The notes: a model not told the origin generated them from the sequence alone. A stretch of 64,000 nucleotides of DNA from a virus (IMGVR_UViG_3300043438_000976:36027-100026); one strand, 5' to 3'. Shown: positions 1 through 13,600, numbered from the stretch's first letter. Numbers and translations: made by a program.

Positions 1-1848
1 TGTAGCACCTGTTGCTCCAAACGCTCCGGTAGTGCCTTGAATACCTGTAGCACCTGTACTACCGAACTCACCAACGGCACCTGTAGCACCGATGAATCCA
101 GTTGCACCAGTTGAACCTGTGGCACCCAGACCAGTTGAACCTGTTAATCCGGTTGCTCCTGTTGATCCTTGATCACCTTGCGGTCCAGTTGAACCTGAAG
201 CACCTTGACCGGTGGCACCGTTTTGTCCCTGTGGGCCTGTAGCACCCTGTGCACCGGTTGCACCTGTAGCACCAGATCCTGTAGCACCTGCTGGACCAGT
301 AGCACCAGTAGCACCTGTTGCTCCAATAGCACCTGTCGCTCCAGTTGCACCTGCTCCGGTTGCACCAGTTGATCCCTGAGCACCAGTAGCACCAATATTT
401 CCTTCAGATCCTTGAGGTCCAGTAGAACCTGTGCCGCCTTGCAATCCAGTTGCACCAGTAGATCCAATTTCTCCCTGAGCACCTGTTGCTCCTTGACCTG
501 CAAACGTTCCAGGAATGCCTTGGGGCCCAGTAGCACCTTGAGGACCAGTAGCACCTGTAGCACCTGTAGCACCTGTTGAACCAACTGGCCCAGTTGCACC
601 TGTAGCACCTGTAGCACCAGTTGATCCAATATTTCCTGTAGCACCTGTACTACCACTACCTGTTGCCCCTTGAAGTCCAGTAGCACCGGTAGCACCAGTA
701 GATCCAATTTCTCCCTGAGCACCTGTAGCACCTGCACCAGTAGCACCTTGAGGTCCAGTAGCACCGGTAGCACCAGTAGATCCAATACCCGTTGCTCCGG
801 TAGCACCATCCGGTCCTGTAGAACCTCTAGCACCTTGTCCGCCGACTAATGTTATAGTCCATGCTTGGAATGTTCCTGCACCAAAGCTAGTTAACGGTCT
901 AATAGTGAGCTGATCTCCAATAAAACTTTCAACAATGCCGTCAAAGTTTGATAAAATATCAGCGTCCGCAGTAGCCCTTACTCTAGAACTTACTGTATAC
1001 GCTACAGTACTAGACGATAAATGAGTTACGAAAGTTACAGTGTTTAAACTGATAGTTGCAGTAGTTTGAGAATACAAAGGAATGAAACCAACTCCGGTTG
1101 CACCTGTGCTACCACTACCAGTTGCACCAGTTGCACCGTCTACGCCCGGCAATCCGCTTGCACCAGTAGACCCTTGACCTGCAAATGTGCCAGGAATGCC
1201 TTGGGCACCAGTTGCACCGGTTAAGCCTGTAGCACCTGGCCCGCCAGTAAATCCGGTAGCACCGGTGGCACCCTGATACCCAGTTGCACCCGTAGCACCG
1301 ACTGAACCAGTTGCTCCCGTTTCTCCAACAGCACCACCAGGACTTGCTGATACCCAAACAGAACCGTTGTAAGTAAACAGTTGTCCTGTTTCTTGAGTAT
1401 CAAGCCACATGTCCCCAGCCGCTGCCACCGATGGTCTTGAAGTTGAAATTACTGCGGTCAGTCTAGGACCAGTTGCACCAGTCGATCCTCTAGTGCCAGT
1501 TGCACCCCGAGCACCAGTTGCACCCATTGAAACTACATTGACTACACCTTCAACAATTTCTAAACCGTCGCCTACTATAATTGTTCCTAGAGTAGAAGTA
1601 GTTGCAGTAGTAGCAACAGTTGTTACATTTAAAAATCCTTCTTGGTCAATATTTAAACCATCGCCAATTTTAATTCCGCCAATAGTGCTAGTAGTTGCCG
1701 TTGACACATTGAATGTGACTAATTCATTATTAATGAATTCGCCTAACTGCCCTACAGTCATCTGTTTAGTTAGGTTGCCGTCAGCAACAGGCATACTAGT
1801 TGCCGTTGTTATTGAACCAATAACGGGTAGATTACTAATGGTACTCAT
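1..1848 (-). CDS. Collagen-like tail fibre/adhesin, C-terminus beyond window
   Basis: An open minus-strand frame starts at ATG 1848 and is still open at base 1, so at least 616 codons are present and the 3' end lies outside the window. An N-terminal head of about 110 residues is followed by Gly-X-Y triplets, mostly GAT, GST and GPQ. Two non-collagen insertions interrupt them, around 1320-1450 and 840-1090; the first contains the phage-fibre phrase [12 protein letters not shown]. Triplets form collagen-type triple helices, so this is probably a trimeric host-recognition fibre. The start overlaps the stop of the upstream collagen-like gene by 4 nt (ATGA), so translation is probably coupled. Open frames on the other strand here are repeat shadows. 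Confidence 0.85.
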   Translation of the reverse strand, partial: MSTISNLPVIGSITTATSMPVADGNLTKQMTVGQLGEFINNELVTFNVSTATTSTIGGIKIGDGLNIDQEGFLNVTTVATTATTSTLGTIIVGDGLEIVEGVVNVVSMGATGARGATGTRGSTGATGPRLTAVISTSRPSVAAAGDMWLDTQETGQLFTYNGSVWVSASPGGAVGETGATGSVGATGATGYQGATGATGFTGGPGATGLTGATGAQGIPGTFAGQGSTGASGLPGVDGATGATGSGSTGATGVGFIPLYSQTTATISLNTVTFVTHLSSSTVAYTVSSRVRATADADILSNFDGIVESFIGDQLTIRPLTSFGAGTFQAWTITLVGGQGARGSTGPDGATGATGIGSTGATGATGPQGATGAGATGAQGEIGSTGATGATGLQGATGSGSTGATGNIGSTGATGATGATGPVGSTGATGATGATGPQGATGPQGIPGTFAGQGATGAQGEIGSTGATGLQGGTGSTGPQGSEGNIGATGAQGSTGATGAGATGATGAIGATGATGATGPAGATGSGATGATGAQGATGPQGQNGATGQGASGSTGPQGDQGSTGATGLTGSTGLGATGSTGATGFIGATGAVGEFGSTGATGIQGTTGAFGATGAT

Positions 1849-4240
1849 TTAACTAAACACTCCACAATGCCTGAACCGTTTTCTAATGCAAATGCAAATG
1901 GTTGTCGGCCATTGCTAGTTGTACTGCCTTTGCCATCCATGTACGGCCAAATAGGTTCGCCTTTTAACACGTACCCTTCTACTTTAACTGGTACACGACC
2001 AGTTAACGCAATATATGTTCCGCCTTCTAATTCACTATTCATCATATATGCAGGCTTACCGGAGACTACACCGATAACATAACAGTCACTAGTTGTTACC
2101 GCGGTAACTTCTGCAATGCCACCAACTGTCATCACAGTACCGACTGAGTATTCTCGGTCTGTTAGATATTTTTCTGCCAAGTCAGCATACACTGCAACAG
2201 TAGCAGTTCCTCTAAAGAACGATCCTCTAATATCACCTAGGTCATCTCTTGCAACAATAGTAGCAGTAATATTATCTTCATATCCTTTAGCATAGTATGT
2301 AAATCCGCCTGCATAAGGCACAATTTCTAAAGCTGCGGCCTGTGCATTACTCGAACCAGTAGCACCAGTTAATCCAGTGGCACCAGTTGATCCTTGAGCA
2401 CCAGTTGCACCCGATGATCCTTGAGCACCTGTGGCACCTGTGGCACCATCATATCCAGCAGGCCCAGTAGACCCCCACAAACCAGTTGATCCTGTACTTC
2501 CTGGAAGTCCGATATCTCCTTGTGGACCAGTTGCTCCCATTGATCCAGTTGCACCAGTTGCTCCGGTCGCACCTGTTGATCCTATTCCAGTAGCACCAGT
2601 AGCACCCATTACACCTTCTGCTCCAGTTGCACCTGTAGCCCCACTAGGACCAGTAGCACCGGTTATTGGACCAACACTTATTACGGAAGCATCGCTTAAT
2701 GTAAATTCAATTATTGTATTGCTAGAAGTTAATGTAGCAGTGGTAATATATTTGCCTTGAGGACCAGTTGCACCAGTAGCACCAGATGCTCCTTCACTGC
2801 CTTGTAAACCGACTGCTCCGGTAGCCCCAGCCGGCCCTGTCGCACCTGTCGCACCTGTAGTTCCCGGTATACTTGGACCTTCTGAACCAGTAGCACCTGC
2901 AGGACCAGTAGCACCGGTTGCACCGGTTGCACCTGTAGTTCCTAACGGGCCAGTTGCACCTGTGCTGCCTTGTAATCCAGTAGCACCTGTTGCACCTGTT
3001 GCTCCAATGGCACCTGTTGCACCTGTAGCACCTTGTCCTGTAGCACCTGTAGCACCCGGCTCTCCTTGGTTACCAGTAGCACCTGTGGCACCAGTTGAAC
3101 CAATGCCTGTAGCACCAGTTGAGCCTAACTCGCCTTGAATACCAGTTGCACCGGTAGCACCGTCACCGCCAATTGGTCCAGTTGAACCAGTAGCACCGTC
3201 TGGACCGGTAGCACCGTCTGCTCCGGTTGCACCTGTAGCACCTAATCCAGTTGATCCTTGCGGACCAGTTGCACCTGTAGCACCTCGGAGTCCGGTAGCA
3301 CCAGTAGCACCAAAGTTACCTGTAGCACCTGTTGATCCTAACGGACCAGTTGCACCTGTTGTACCTAAGTCGCCAGTCGGTCCTTGAATGCCAGTAGCAC
3401 CAGTTGCACCAAAATTGCCAGTAGCCCCAGTTCCGCCAACTGGTCCAGTAGCACCCGGACTGCCTATACCAGTTGCACCTGTAGTTCCTTGTCCAGTAGC
3501 ACCAGTTGCACCTGCACCGCCAAATGGTGCACCTGCACTCCAGTTACCATCTCCGTTTTGTTTAATGTATAATGTTCCGGTACCTAGTTCTAAAAATGCA
3601 AAACCAAACGGACGATCATCATATTGACTTCGTTCGTCGTACGGAGTTGGCCAATACCCTACAGCATCAATAACAAATGGCTGACCAATTTCCCCTGTTG
3701 CACCTGTAGCACCTTCGCCTGTAGCACCAGTTGAACCAATTGGTCCAGTTGAACCCGTACCGCCTTGACCTGCAAATGTTCCAGCAATACCAGTAGCACC
3801 TTGGGGTCCTGTAGAACCTGTTGATCCTTGAGCACCAGTTGCACCTGTACCGCCTTGGCCGGGAATACCTTGTTGACCAGTGGAACCAGTACCGCCTTGG
3901 AATGCTGCTATTCCGGGAATACCCTGGAGACCGGTTGCACCTTGTTCACCGGTTGCACCTTGGGCACCTGTAGAACCAGTAGCACCGCTACCAGTAGCAC
4001 CTGCACTACCTGTAGCACCTGCACTACCAGCAGGCCCTTGACTTCCGGTTGCACCAGTTGCACCCATAAATGCAGCAGTACCTGGGATACCTTGCGGACC
4101 AGTAGCACCAGTTCCTCCGGGATAGCCAATATCACCTTTTGGACCAGTAGATCCAGTTGAACCACCTTGCCCCGTAGCACCAGTTGATCCGCTGCCTGTG
4201 GCACCTCGTAGACCAATCGGTCCAGTGGCTCCGCTAGCAC
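1..4240. repeat. Degenerate Gly-Ala-Thr coding repeats
   Basis: Near-repeats of a 9- to 18-nt unit encoding GAT/GST/GPQ triplets fill most of 1-840, 1095-1530, 2350-3530 and 3680-4240, separated by unique segments. They explain the long spurious frames on both strands and are expected substrates for slippage or recombination between the two adjacent collagen-like genes. Confidence 0.85.
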
Positions 4241-4382
4241 CTACCGCAGTTTCTCTACTAAAAAATGTTCCTAATGTTTCTACAGTTACATAGTATGTTT
4301 GTCTGGTAGAAGTATCCGCTACTGGTATCAGAACAGCATTGGTTAGTGTGTTTAACGGTGGTAAATTACTTATTGTGCTCAT
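1845..4382 (-). CDS. Collagen-like tail fibre protein, 845 aa
   Basis: Residues 1-45 are a short head similar to that of the next gene (both begin MSTISNLP). Residues 50-700 are Gly-X-Y triplets rich in GAT, with one globular insertion near residues 230-285 ([20 protein letters not shown]). Residues 700-845 are a C-terminal module beginning with YADLAEKYL. The same module ends the 2161-residue fibre encoded at 7641-14126, so it is a shared fibre tip or trimerisation domain. The gene lies 3 nt after the Ig-like protein gene and overlaps the next collagen gene by ATGA. A role as trimeric adhesin is inferred from the architecture. Confidence 0.88.
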   Translation of the reverse strand: MSTISNLPPLNTLTNAVLIPVADTSTRQTYYVTVETLGTFFSRETAVGASGATGPIGLRGATGSGSTGATGQGGSTGSTGPKGDIGYPGGTGATGPQGIPGTAAFMGATGATGSQGPAGSAGATGSAGATGSGATGSTGAQGATGEQGATGLQGIPGIAAFQGGTGSTGQQGIPGQGGTGATGAQGSTGSTGPQGATGIAGTFAGQGGTGSTGPIGSTGATGEGATGATGEIGQPFVIDAVGYWPTPYDERSQYDDRPFGFAFLELGTGTLYIKQNGDGNWSAGAPFGGAGATGATGQGTTGATGIGSPGATGPVGGTGATGNFGATGATGIQGPTGDLGTTGATGPLGSTGATGNFGATGATGLRGATGATGPQGSTGLGATGATGADGATGPDGATGSTGPIGGDGATGATGIQGELGSTGATGIGSTGATGATGNQGEPGATGATGQGATGATGAIGATGATGATGLQGSTGATGPLGTTGATGATGATGPAGATGSEGPSIPGTTGATGATGPAGATGAVGLQGSEGASGATGATGPQGKYITTATLTSSNTIIEFTLSDASVISVGPITGATGPSGATGATGAEGVMGATGATGIGSTGATGATGATGSMGATGPQGDIGLPGSTGSTGLWGSTGPAGYDGATGATGAQGSSGATGAQGSTGATGLTGATGSSNAQAAALEIVPYAGGFTYYAKGYEDNITATIVARDDLGDIRGSFFRGTATVAVYADLAEKYLTDREYSVGTVMTVGGIAEVTAVTTSDCYVIGVVSGKPAYMMNSELEGGTYIALTGRVPVKVEGYVLKGEPIWPYMDGKGSTTSNGRQPFAFALENGSGIVECLVK

Positions 4383-4385
4383 CTT

Positions 4386-7115
4386 TTATTCAACTAGTAG
4401 TGCGTTTCCATCAGAGTCAGTAATAATGATACCGTCTGGACCAGCCAGCACATTTAATGGTTGTACATCATCAACATTCTTAATTGGGAACTTGAGATAT
4501 TTATCGCCACTGTAATCTAGTGTTTGATCAATAATTAATCTATCAACTTCGAAATCAATTAACTTAAAGTCAAATCCATTAAGCTCAATCTTTCTTTTAA
4601 TTTTATAGCCTTCGCCGGGTAATGCATAACAAATTGGCATCGCTTTAATAAATCCTAAAGGTGCTCCAGTTGCCTGTTGAATAGTACTCATAAATCTAGG
4701 ACGTAAATATTCGTCTACTTTAATAGTTTCGCCGTATATTTGAACGCTTTCTAGACTCTTTTGCCAGTTTTCAACGCTATTACTGTATAAATTAACCAGT
4801 CCCTGATTAATCAAGAAACTGATATTATCCGGACTTTTCCCTAATGTATTACTTTGGCTGTCAATAATGTCAACGTAGACAAAGTCGTAAACATAATTTC
4901 CTTGAGCGTCTTCTGCAGGAATTGTCTTGACATCTCCAAAATAGAATCTCTTATTGTAGAAATAATTCTGTAGCCCTAAAACGTATTCAGCTAAGTTTAA
5001 TCGCTCAATGCCGTACTCTAAAGTCATTCGAATATCTTTTTGTAGCCCGAATGCTGGATCCGATGGTCGGTATAATACCTTTGGATCGAATACATCTCTA
5101 TTGTTAATAAAATCTCTATAGACTTTTCTTCTATGTCGTGCCATGAACGGTCTCATGTACACGCTGCTAAACGGAGTTGGATCGTTGTCTCCAATAAGAA
5201 TTGTAAACTCTTGATCAATTGTTGCCAGTCGATAGGCATTAGTAGCTTCTACTGTAAACGTATATGCACGGTCAAATGTAGTTCCGCCACCATCGATGGT
5301 AAATTCTGTAGGTTGGTAGTAATCAACTTCAGTAGTTCCACCATAAGGAATTTTCCCCACAATACTTCCGTCATTCTTAAATTCTAAACCTGCAGGTAAT
5401 TCACCTTGTACAAATCTGTATTGAATTCCTAAGTCGGGTAAATTTTCATGTTGTGCTACTACTGATAGCTCACTTTGATATCCTGCTGCAATTGTTCCTA
5501 CGGTAGAGGTAGTAATCCATTGTAAATCAGTGTTTACACTGCCTTGTAGTCTTAATTGAAATACTCTATCGCTTTTACTTTGATCTCCGGTCTTAGGATC
5601 AGTTTTAATCATCCTAATAGTAAATTTGTAATCTTCACTATATGCAGGTATGTACGGAATTTGTCCGTATAGGTCTCCAGACGTTTCATTTAAATTAAAT
5701 CCGGGCGGCTTTTGACTCTCACTTCCAACGAATAGAATAGTATTATCTGGAATGTCGTCTCTTAGTGTAGTGTCATATACTACCGTATCGCCTACAAGTA
5801 CTGGACTATGTTTAATACCAACTACACAAGTTGAAGTAGTTCCTGTCACTGAACTGATTGTATAAGTAGTATCGTATATTGCATCGGGCACATATGTGTC
5901 CAATCTAAGCAATTGTCCAACTTGAGGCAAGCTAGACAAGCTCTTTAAATGCACCTCACTCATACCAGCACGGTTATACTTAGGTAAGAAGTCTGCACTT
6001 TCCCAATCCGTTCCGTTCCACACATAGCTAACAGTTTCATCTACTACATTGTACAAATCACCGATGGTATTAACTAACGGTAACTCAGCAAACGTATCAA
6101 CTACACCTCTTACAGTTACAGGTAAGCCACTTGGTCCTGTATTGTACTGAGTATCAGCAATAGCTCGTACTTCCGGATTTACACTAATATTATCCCAGAT
6201 CCAATTAACTGCACCTAGTTCAGGGTGCGGATCATATGTTTGTATTCTAACAATTTGATAGTTCGCGGCACGACGAATACCCAAGTTCGCCGGACTTAGC
6301 CAAGCAGGTGCATACAAGTAACTGTCGCCTGCTTGAAAACATCTTGCATCTGCTGAAATATACCCAGTGTCTGCACGTAAGCTGTTTACATCAACAACTT
6401 GCAATTTAAATAATTTACGACTGCTATTAAAACTGTCAGTGGCAGTTACATAGAATTGATAAATTTTCTTAATGTATTTTGGACGATTAGTTTTATTTTC
6501 AATAATGAAAGCACTATCATACGGATAACGGTCATATTTTTCAGTGTCGTATCCGTTGCCTGAAACTCCAACCGGCTCTTCTTGCACAGTTATTTCATCA
6601 ATAACGCCAGTTAATCTACCGTCTTCAGTTAATTTAATCCCTTTGGGTAGTTGCCCGTCTCCGTCTGCAATGTAATATCTTAGTTTCATATTTTCAAACA
6701 AGACATTAGCTACAGCAGACAATTGATAATCTACAATATGTTCGTTTACTGCAAAACACTCACCACTGGTTCCTACTGCTAGGAATCCGCTAGGAGTTAC
6801 CCATACTGGATCTTGATTGCTAGTTACATCTACTGAAAACGTACGGTCAGCTACACCCTGTGCATTTTTTGCACGAACTACAAATTGACTTCTAATTGTA
6901 GAAGGCACGCTCATAGGGTTTCCAATAATAAACCCAGTTGTAGTAGTCGACGTAGCAGTAGTTACTAATTGTAAAACCATTCCGTCCGGAAGCTTCCCGC
7001 TTATAACACTGAATGTAGATCCAGTGCCTTCAACTGAAAATGGTATATTAATAGCAGTTCGTTCTGTTAACGTGCCCAGGAACCCCGCATTGGTAATCCA
7101 TACTGGTGCTGTCAT
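4386..7115 (-). CDS. Ig/cadherin-like virion structural protein, 909 aa
   Basis: The protein begins MTAPVWITNAGFLGTLTE and carries repeated putative-Ig-type segments: phrases such as PVWVTPSGFLA, LQWITTSTVGTI and GKLPDGMVL recur about every 100-150 residues over residues 1-650. The last 250 residues are different and enriched in charged and aromatic residues. No catalytic motif or signal peptide is visible. Position between fibre genes and the Ig-like repeats point to a tail or baseplate surface protein. It is 1 nt from the gene upstream and 3 nt from the gene downstream, in the same operon. The exact virion role is not identifiable from sequence alone. Confidence 0.8.
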   Translation of the reverse strand: MTAPVWITNAGFLGTLTERTAINIPFSVEGTGSTFSVISGKLPDGMVLQLVTTATSTTTTGFIIGNPMSVPSTIRSQFVVRAKNAQGVADRTFSVDVTSNQDPVWVTPSGFLAVGTSGECFAVNEHIVDYQLSAVANVLFENMKLRYYIADGDGQLPKGIKLTEDGRLTGVIDEITVQEEPVGVSGNGYDTEKYDRYPYDSAFIIENKTNRPKYIKKIYQFYVTATDSFNSSRKLFKLQVVDVNSLRADTGYISADARCFQAGDSYLYAPAWLSPANLGIRRAANYQIVRIQTYDPHPELGAVNWIWDNISVNPEVRAIADTQYNTGPSGLPVTVRGVVDTFAELPLVNTIGDLYNVVDETVSYVWNGTDWESADFLPKYNRAGMSEVHLKSLSSLPQVGQLLRLDTYVPDAIYDTTYTISSVTGTTSTCVVGIKHSPVLVGDTVVYDTTLRDDIPDNTILFVGSESQKPPGFNLNETSGDLYGQIPYIPAYSEDYKFTIRMIKTDPKTGDQSKSDRVFQLRLQGSVNTDLQWITTSTVGTIAAGYQSELSVVAQHENLPDLGIQYRFVQGELPAGLEFKNDGSIVGKIPYGGTTEVDYYQPTEFTIDGGGTTFDRAYTFTVEATNAYRLATIDQEFTILIGDNDPTPFSSVYMRPFMARHRRKVYRDFINNRDVFDPKVLYRPSDPAFGLQKDIRMTLEYGIERLNLAEYVLGLQNYFYNKRFYFGDVKTIPAEDAQGNYVYDFVYVDIIDSQSNTLGKSPDNISFLINQGLVNLYSNSVENWQKSLESVQIYGETIKVDEYLRPRFMSTIQQATGAPLGFIKAMPICYALPGEGYKIKRKIELNGFDFKLIDFEVDRLIIDQTLDYSGDKYLKFPIKNVDDVQPLNVLAGPDGIIITDSDGNALLVE

Positions 7116-7116
7116 A

Positions 7117-7641
7117 TTATAACCTAAACAAACTTACTTGAGCACGCCAAGAAATTACATTAGTAGCAGTTAGTCCGGAAACATTATAGGCCTGTACTCT
7201 CACTCGATTGTCATAGATTGATGTATCTACAATGTCCCAGTTGGCATTATTGGTGCTACCGTTTTCAAATAAGCTCACAATTCCTGTACCTAACACATGA
7301 CTGGTAGTGCTATTCCAGGTTACCATATAGCTACTTCCGGAATCCTGTGTATCAGTAGTTTGGTTCTCTGCTAGAATATCTATGCTAGCACCTCTATATA
7401 TTCTTTTATCAAATTCAAAAAGTTGCACAGCCGTAGAGTTGTCGCCCGGTAAGGTAAATGTGCCACCAAATGATTGTAGTTCAATTGCAGGCACTTCACC
7501 ACTATCGCTGATAACAACAGATGACGTACTGGAACTTTGAACTTGTGAAAAGTTTTGATTAATTTTGTGGAATGCTACTCGGAGACTATCACCGTCTCCT
7601 TTGTTTGCACTTGTTCCAGTGTTGATGTATTGTAATGCCAT
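7117..7641 (-). CDS. Small fibre-associated protein, 174 aa
   Basis: The N-terminus (INTGTSANKGDGDSLRVAF, residues 6-24) matches the N-terminal module of the 2161-residue fibre encoded just upstream (INIGSEPNDGTGDSVYAAF). This module is widespread at the head of phage fibre proteins. The remaining 130 residues look beta-rich and have no motif I recognise. Start and upstream stop overlap as TAATG. It is probably a short fibre or fibre-attachment protein using the same attachment module. Confidence 0.72.
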   Translation of the reverse strand: MALQYINTGTSANKGDGDSLRVAFHKINQNFSQVQSSSTSSVVISDSGEVPAIELQSFGGTFTLPGDNSTAVQLFEFDKRIYRGASIDILAENQTTDTQDSGSSYMVTWNSTTSHVLGTGIVSLFENGSTNNANWDIVDTSIYDNRVRVQAYNVSGLTATNVISWRAQVSLFRL

Positions 7642-10600
7642 TAAATTCTCCCTACTACAACTTCAATGACGCCAATTGTTTGACTATCATAATCTTCTAA
7701 TGCTTTGCCAATTACTGAACCCATTGCAGGATTCTTTTCAGCAGTTGCAACACCCGGAGCACCACTAGAAATTAACATATCGCCTTTGCGTACTTTACCT
7801 ACAACTTTACATGGAACACGACCAGTAAGTGCAATAAAGACGCCACCTTCTAGTTCGGCATTCATTTTGAACGCCGGATTAGTTGCAACCACGCCGGCGA
7901 TCCTGCGGTCCATGAATTCTACCGCAGCAGTAACTTCTTTTGCACCGCCAAATACTACAACAGTACCTGGCTCATAATGTGCATCTGGCAAATATTTTTC
8001 TGCCAAGTCACCGTATTTTGCATAGTAAGCAGTGCCATAAACTGTTCCAAACAAGTTATCACTTTGACCAATGTCGCCAGTTCCGTTAGTGCCGCTCTTT
8101 GTGATGCTCGGAACAGTCGGAGTACCGGTTATGTTACCGCTAAATGTTGCAGTAACGGTCCCTGCACTAAAATTGCCACTACCGTCTCTAAAGACCAGTG
8201 TACTTGCACTATTAGAACTTGTACCGTTTGAAGTAACGGTGAATGTTTGAGTTTCTCCTGTTGTGCTACCGCTTAGACCATATCCGCTAGTTGCACCAGT
8301 AGATACATAATCTCCAGTTGTATCAGTACCTAATGCAACACTATTGTTTGATATAGTAGTCACAATGTTGATACCACCTGCACCAGAGAAACTAGCACTA
8401 CCAGTAACATCACCGCTAAGTTGAATAGTTACCGCAGCATCTAAGCTCTGTGCAGTAGTTGCAGTACCTTGGAATCTGTTCGCATAGACATTAACGTATC
8501 GCTTGCCATTTTCACCAATGTCGTATGTTAAGTTAGCACTAGGTTCTAACTTTTGAGTAACTAACGTACCTACCATAGTGTCGCCACTGGTATTGATATA
8601 GTTTAGGTTAGCCCATTGTCTGTTAACAGCATCTTTATCAGCTGCTGGATCGGCCATATTAACAATACGGTTGTCGCCCATCTTGATAGTATCGAGCATT
8701 TCTAAAACGCCGCCACGATCTAAGAATCCATTACCGATTGGACTGACACCTGCGGTAGTATTGTTTCTGTTTAGGCCTAATCTACTATTAACATATGTTT
8801 GTATAGCACGTTCAGTTGGAACGCTGTTATTACTGTTGCCGCCTAACGTACCGTCTACGCTAAACACCTGTACAAGAGTCTGCCCACGTTTAAAGCTAAT
8901 GCCATCAACGTTAGTTAAACTAATCGGAGCACTGATACTCACAGTACCGCGACCTTGGTCTACGCTGAAGAACTTACCAACTTTAAAGTTACCGTCTTGG
9001 TCAGTAGTGGCATAGTATACACGACCTTTTCCTACCTCTTGAGTTTCTAATGCCGAGTCTGGAGGATTGCTTGGAGGGCCGTATAAATCGTTTGGATACT
9101 TACTGTCAGCATAGCCTCCTGTACCTACGTTCAACATGTCGTGTCCGGTAACACGCATTGTAGAAATACGTACAGTAATATCACCCGGTTGATTAGATGT
9201 AATACCTGCTTTTAATGCTGTAGCCAAAACTTGATGTTGTAATGTAGCACCATCACTAACTCTCTCAACAACAATTTCTCCCCATTCATTATAAGTTTCG
9301 TCGCTGTTAATATAATCTGTAATTTTATACAAATTACCTGCATGACCAAATATATAATAGTAAGGAGTACTTGCAGTTAATCCCGCACCTATCCTTGCCT
9401 GATCATCTGCGTCAAGGTCTACAACTTTGATCCTGTTATTACCAGTTTCGCCATCTGGGTAAGCTGTTACAGTAGCTGTGGCAGATCCTCCAGTAATCGT
9501 GATATTACTAACACTGGTTCCGGCGTAGCCTGCACCCTGATTAGTTAAAATAACTTTAAAAATTTGTCCACTGCTGTTAGCCTTGCCGTAACCAACTGCC
9601 TGTGTTCCGGAGAATGTTAGGCCAGTACTGTTAGGCCATGTCCATGTTCGGTCAACTCTAATCTGTGTAGAACTAGAATTAACCCAAGTTACATAAGTTG
9701 CAGCACCGTTAGGATCAGCACCACCAGATGTTAAAGTTACACGACTACCTATCATTATAGTGCCGCTTGCACCACTGATAGTAATTAAATCAGTATCTGT
9801 TGCAGTGCCATTAACTGATGCAGTTCCTGCGGTACTTGGTGCAGGAATTGTTGCAGTATAGTTTGTGGTAGTCGAACCAAATCCAGCACCGCCGCTGGTA
9901 ATTGTTAATTTGCCTAAGCCTTGTCTGTATAAACCGTTACTCTCAGTCCACGGAGTTAGGTTAATATAGTTGTAAGGAGTATCACTTTCTGCAAGTGCAG
10001 TATCTCCGCCAAGGTCTGAATATTTTAATACACGATATACGTATGTTGGATCTTCGTCTAAAGTCAATACAGTACTAGGACGGCTTAATGTTGCTGCATT
10101 TACATCTAATAATTCTTGATTGTAGTATATGCGTAACGTGGCTTTCTCACCGTTTGCAATAGCTGCCCTTAGTCCCTGTCCTTGCCCGTCATCTAATGAT
10201 AGAGAATACACGGTACTATCAAATGTATCTTGTACTGCACTCTTGACATTATAAAGGACAACAGTTCCACTATGGTTAACTTCAAGTTGACTTTGTGCAA
10301 TAGGTGCATAAGACAACCCAGTTACATACAAGGTTGCATCTTCAGCTTTGTTTGTGTATGTGCCTGCTGCGGTAATTGTGGCAATCTGGCTAGTAGAACG
10401 TTTGTTTCTAACTGCAATTGGAACCTCTGTTGGATCGCTCCCCTCTGACTTAAGACCATTTAGACCGTAGGAAGTAGAACCAGCAATACTACGACATTGA
10501 GCACCATTTAAAGAATAGTACGCACTATAGCAGTAGTAAGTAAACATGGAAACGTTTTCTACTAAACCGCCGTTAGTTGCAAAAATACCGTAGCCTAAGT

Positions 10601-13600
10601 CGTTGATCTGTGTGAAGTCGTTAGCCAACATACTTCTATTACCAGCTGTGATTAATGTGATCTCGCTTGGTAAAGGATGTGCTGCGGTAACAATGAATCC
10701 AGGTTTAACTGTGGCCACATATGCTAACCCAGTACCAAATGTTACTGCCGGATCTGAATTATAGCCGCTGCCTGCTGTTCCAATAGTAATTGCAGTAATT
10801 GTACCATTGCCGTCTACACTGGCCACTGTTGCGGCAGCACTTGTACCACCGGAACTTGGGAAATTAATAACTGTGCCAACTGCGTATCCAACACCACCGT
10901 CGATAATTTCGTAACCAGTAATTGCACCTGAACTATTTCTAGTCCAACTAATTCGAGCACCACCAATAACAATATTTGGGCAACCTTGAGTAGTTCCGAA
11001 CGTGAATAATCCGTTTGTATACCCTGATCCTGGGAAGGATACAGAAACACTAGATACATTACCCGAAACTCCAATCACCGCAGTACCTGTTGCATTTAGA
11101 CCACCTGCCTGTGTCGGAGCACTGAATCTTACAGGTACTGTTCCTGCGTTAGCTTTAAATCCTGTAGCAATGTTTCCTGCATTAGTAATAGTGGCAATAC
11201 CACCTGGACGTAACGGATTTAAGTTTAAACTACCTGTACCGTTTGTTGGATTAAAGTTACTAACAAAGCTGACTTCGTATGTAACACCGCTATGAACAAA
11301 GAAGCAAGGCACTTGGGGACGAATATATCCTTCACCAGGCACAACACTCGGACGTCCAATGCTGCCAGTAGTCAATGCTGAATTAATTCTTACTGGATAG
11401 CCTGTTCCTGATGCAGTAGTAATGCTAGCAGGAGTCATCTTAGTATTGCCGGAGAATCCGTCAATAAACATACCACCTGCAAATACGTGCCTGTTCTTGC
11501 TCTTAGAGAAGCTAGAAGCAGTTTGAGTATATGGGGACTTGGCAAGAATTTGACCGTCTGGGTCAAGTACTTTCATGAAGCCGCCGTGTCCTTGACAACT
11601 AATATATCGATTAATTGTTGCATCGTTCATCAAGAACACATCCATTTGATCGTTATACTTGGGAGGATTAAAATCAGGATCGTTGTTGACAATGCGTGAG
11701 CAGGCCTGCACTAAGTCTGCTAAGATTAAATCAGACCCACTACTAACTAGTGTACCACCAACTGGGTCAGTGAACACTTGATCTTCGACCGCTTGATAAG
11801 AAGTAACAGGTTGTTGATTCTTAATAATTCGTTGACCAATAGTGTTAATATAGTTAATAGCCGCAACAGTCTCTGCTAGTTGGGATCCTTTAACTACTGC
11901 AACATTTCGATAGCTATCGCCTGCATTAATAGTTCTATTATTTCCACCGTTAGTTAAATCGTATGCAATTGAATCAACAATAATACCGATGTCTCTTGCA
12001 CATTTATCTTCATCAAATACAAAACTAGGGTATGTAGCATTTAGGAAGCCAATACATTCTGCTTTGATAAATTCTCGGTTGTCTAGTAGAATAGAACCGG
12101 CATTATTATAACCACCACTGTTAGTCTGAGTAGTTAATGTGTTAACTGGACGACTAGCATCTCTTAGGTAATGATATCCGTATTTGAACGGTTCATATAT
12201 ATGCCATGCACCGTAAGCAATAGTATTGCCTACTGTATAATTGTAAGCACTCTTTTCAAAATTAACTTCGTTCTGTGCTAGAGAAACTGCAAAAGTATTG
12301 CTACTTACGGCTCGAACTTCACCTTGTGCAGAAACTGCACCGGTAGTTTTGAAAATCTTTCCAATCCAATTGGTGCTAACAACTCCTGCATCTACAGTAA
12401 CAGTAACAGTTTGTGTAACTGAGTCATTATCAGTTGAGCTGATAGTAATACCTGCTGCACTTGCATAATCAGTTGCAGTGTTTAATTGTGTTACAATAAT
12501 ACCGTCAATTTGGGCATCTCTAAAGAAGTATGTATTAGCCCATTTAGAACTACTAATACCTGGAAGTCTTGTACCTTCTAAAGGTGCAGGTTTAATAACA
12601 CTTCGGCGGAATTCATCACCACGGATAGAACAGTTTTCCGGAACCTTAATTGGGTATTGATCGTTATGCTCACCCGACTCTACCATAATAGTAGATTGAT
12701 TCTTGTTCTGTTTTTGGCCCCATTGTAGCTCTTCGTTTAATTCAAAGTCGGCAGCATAGACGTGCCACTTATCATAGTCAACAACATCGCCATTTTGTAA
12801 TCCGAGACCATCTCTAAACTCAACAACAATAGTGTCTCTAACGTTTTGATCGTCGTCTAGTTCTTGAATAATTCGAGAAATATATCCATAGCTTATGACA
12901 CCGTAACTAGAATTAGTGATGACAAATTTGTAACCAATCCAAAAATCTGGAATGTCAATGCTGTCTGCTACGTCTAATAAGAACGCTACTTCGGTAATTT
13001 CACCACCACTGGTTACATACGCATTATAGCTGAACGGCTCTGGTTCAACTGCCATACGATATGGTTTAGCGTAATCAACTGGAGTAATATCATAGTATTC
13101 ATAGCCATTCACGTCATCGAGTGTAATAGCTTCAACTAGACCTACTGCTTCACTGCTTGCACCAATGATGTAGTTTCCTGGGAAAATACTTTTATTAATA
13201 AAGGGATCTGATCCAATATTAAAACTAGCTGGATCTAGTGTTAATCTTAAGCGGATACCAAAAGAGCTAGTGTCTAGCAATGTACTAGTGGTTATGTTAG
13301 TAACAACAGGATTTGCTGTGCCGTTACTCATCGAAACAGTTTTTTGGTACGGTCCTAGTACAATTTGACTTGCTGCAATAAATTGTTCTGCTGCTTCTGC
13401 GGCACGATTAACAGTTTTAAATGCATAGGCAAAGGCCCGCCCACGTTTATAGCTAGGTAAAGAATACTGATGATCGTCACCACTTAAACTAACAAAGAAG
13501 TTTTGGCGACTTGCAAAACCACTGTTGTCAACAAGTTCGTCAACATATCCTTTGTTAACAATGTGAGTAGAACTTGTAGGACTTACTAATAATTCAACAT

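Noticed and set aside
144-3844. Many long open frames on both strands within the fibre genes
   Set aside because: They are out-of-frame readings of the Gly-Ala-Thr repeats (Leu/Val/Gln- or Ser/Cys/Thr-rich), with no ribosome sites and no plausible protein composition.
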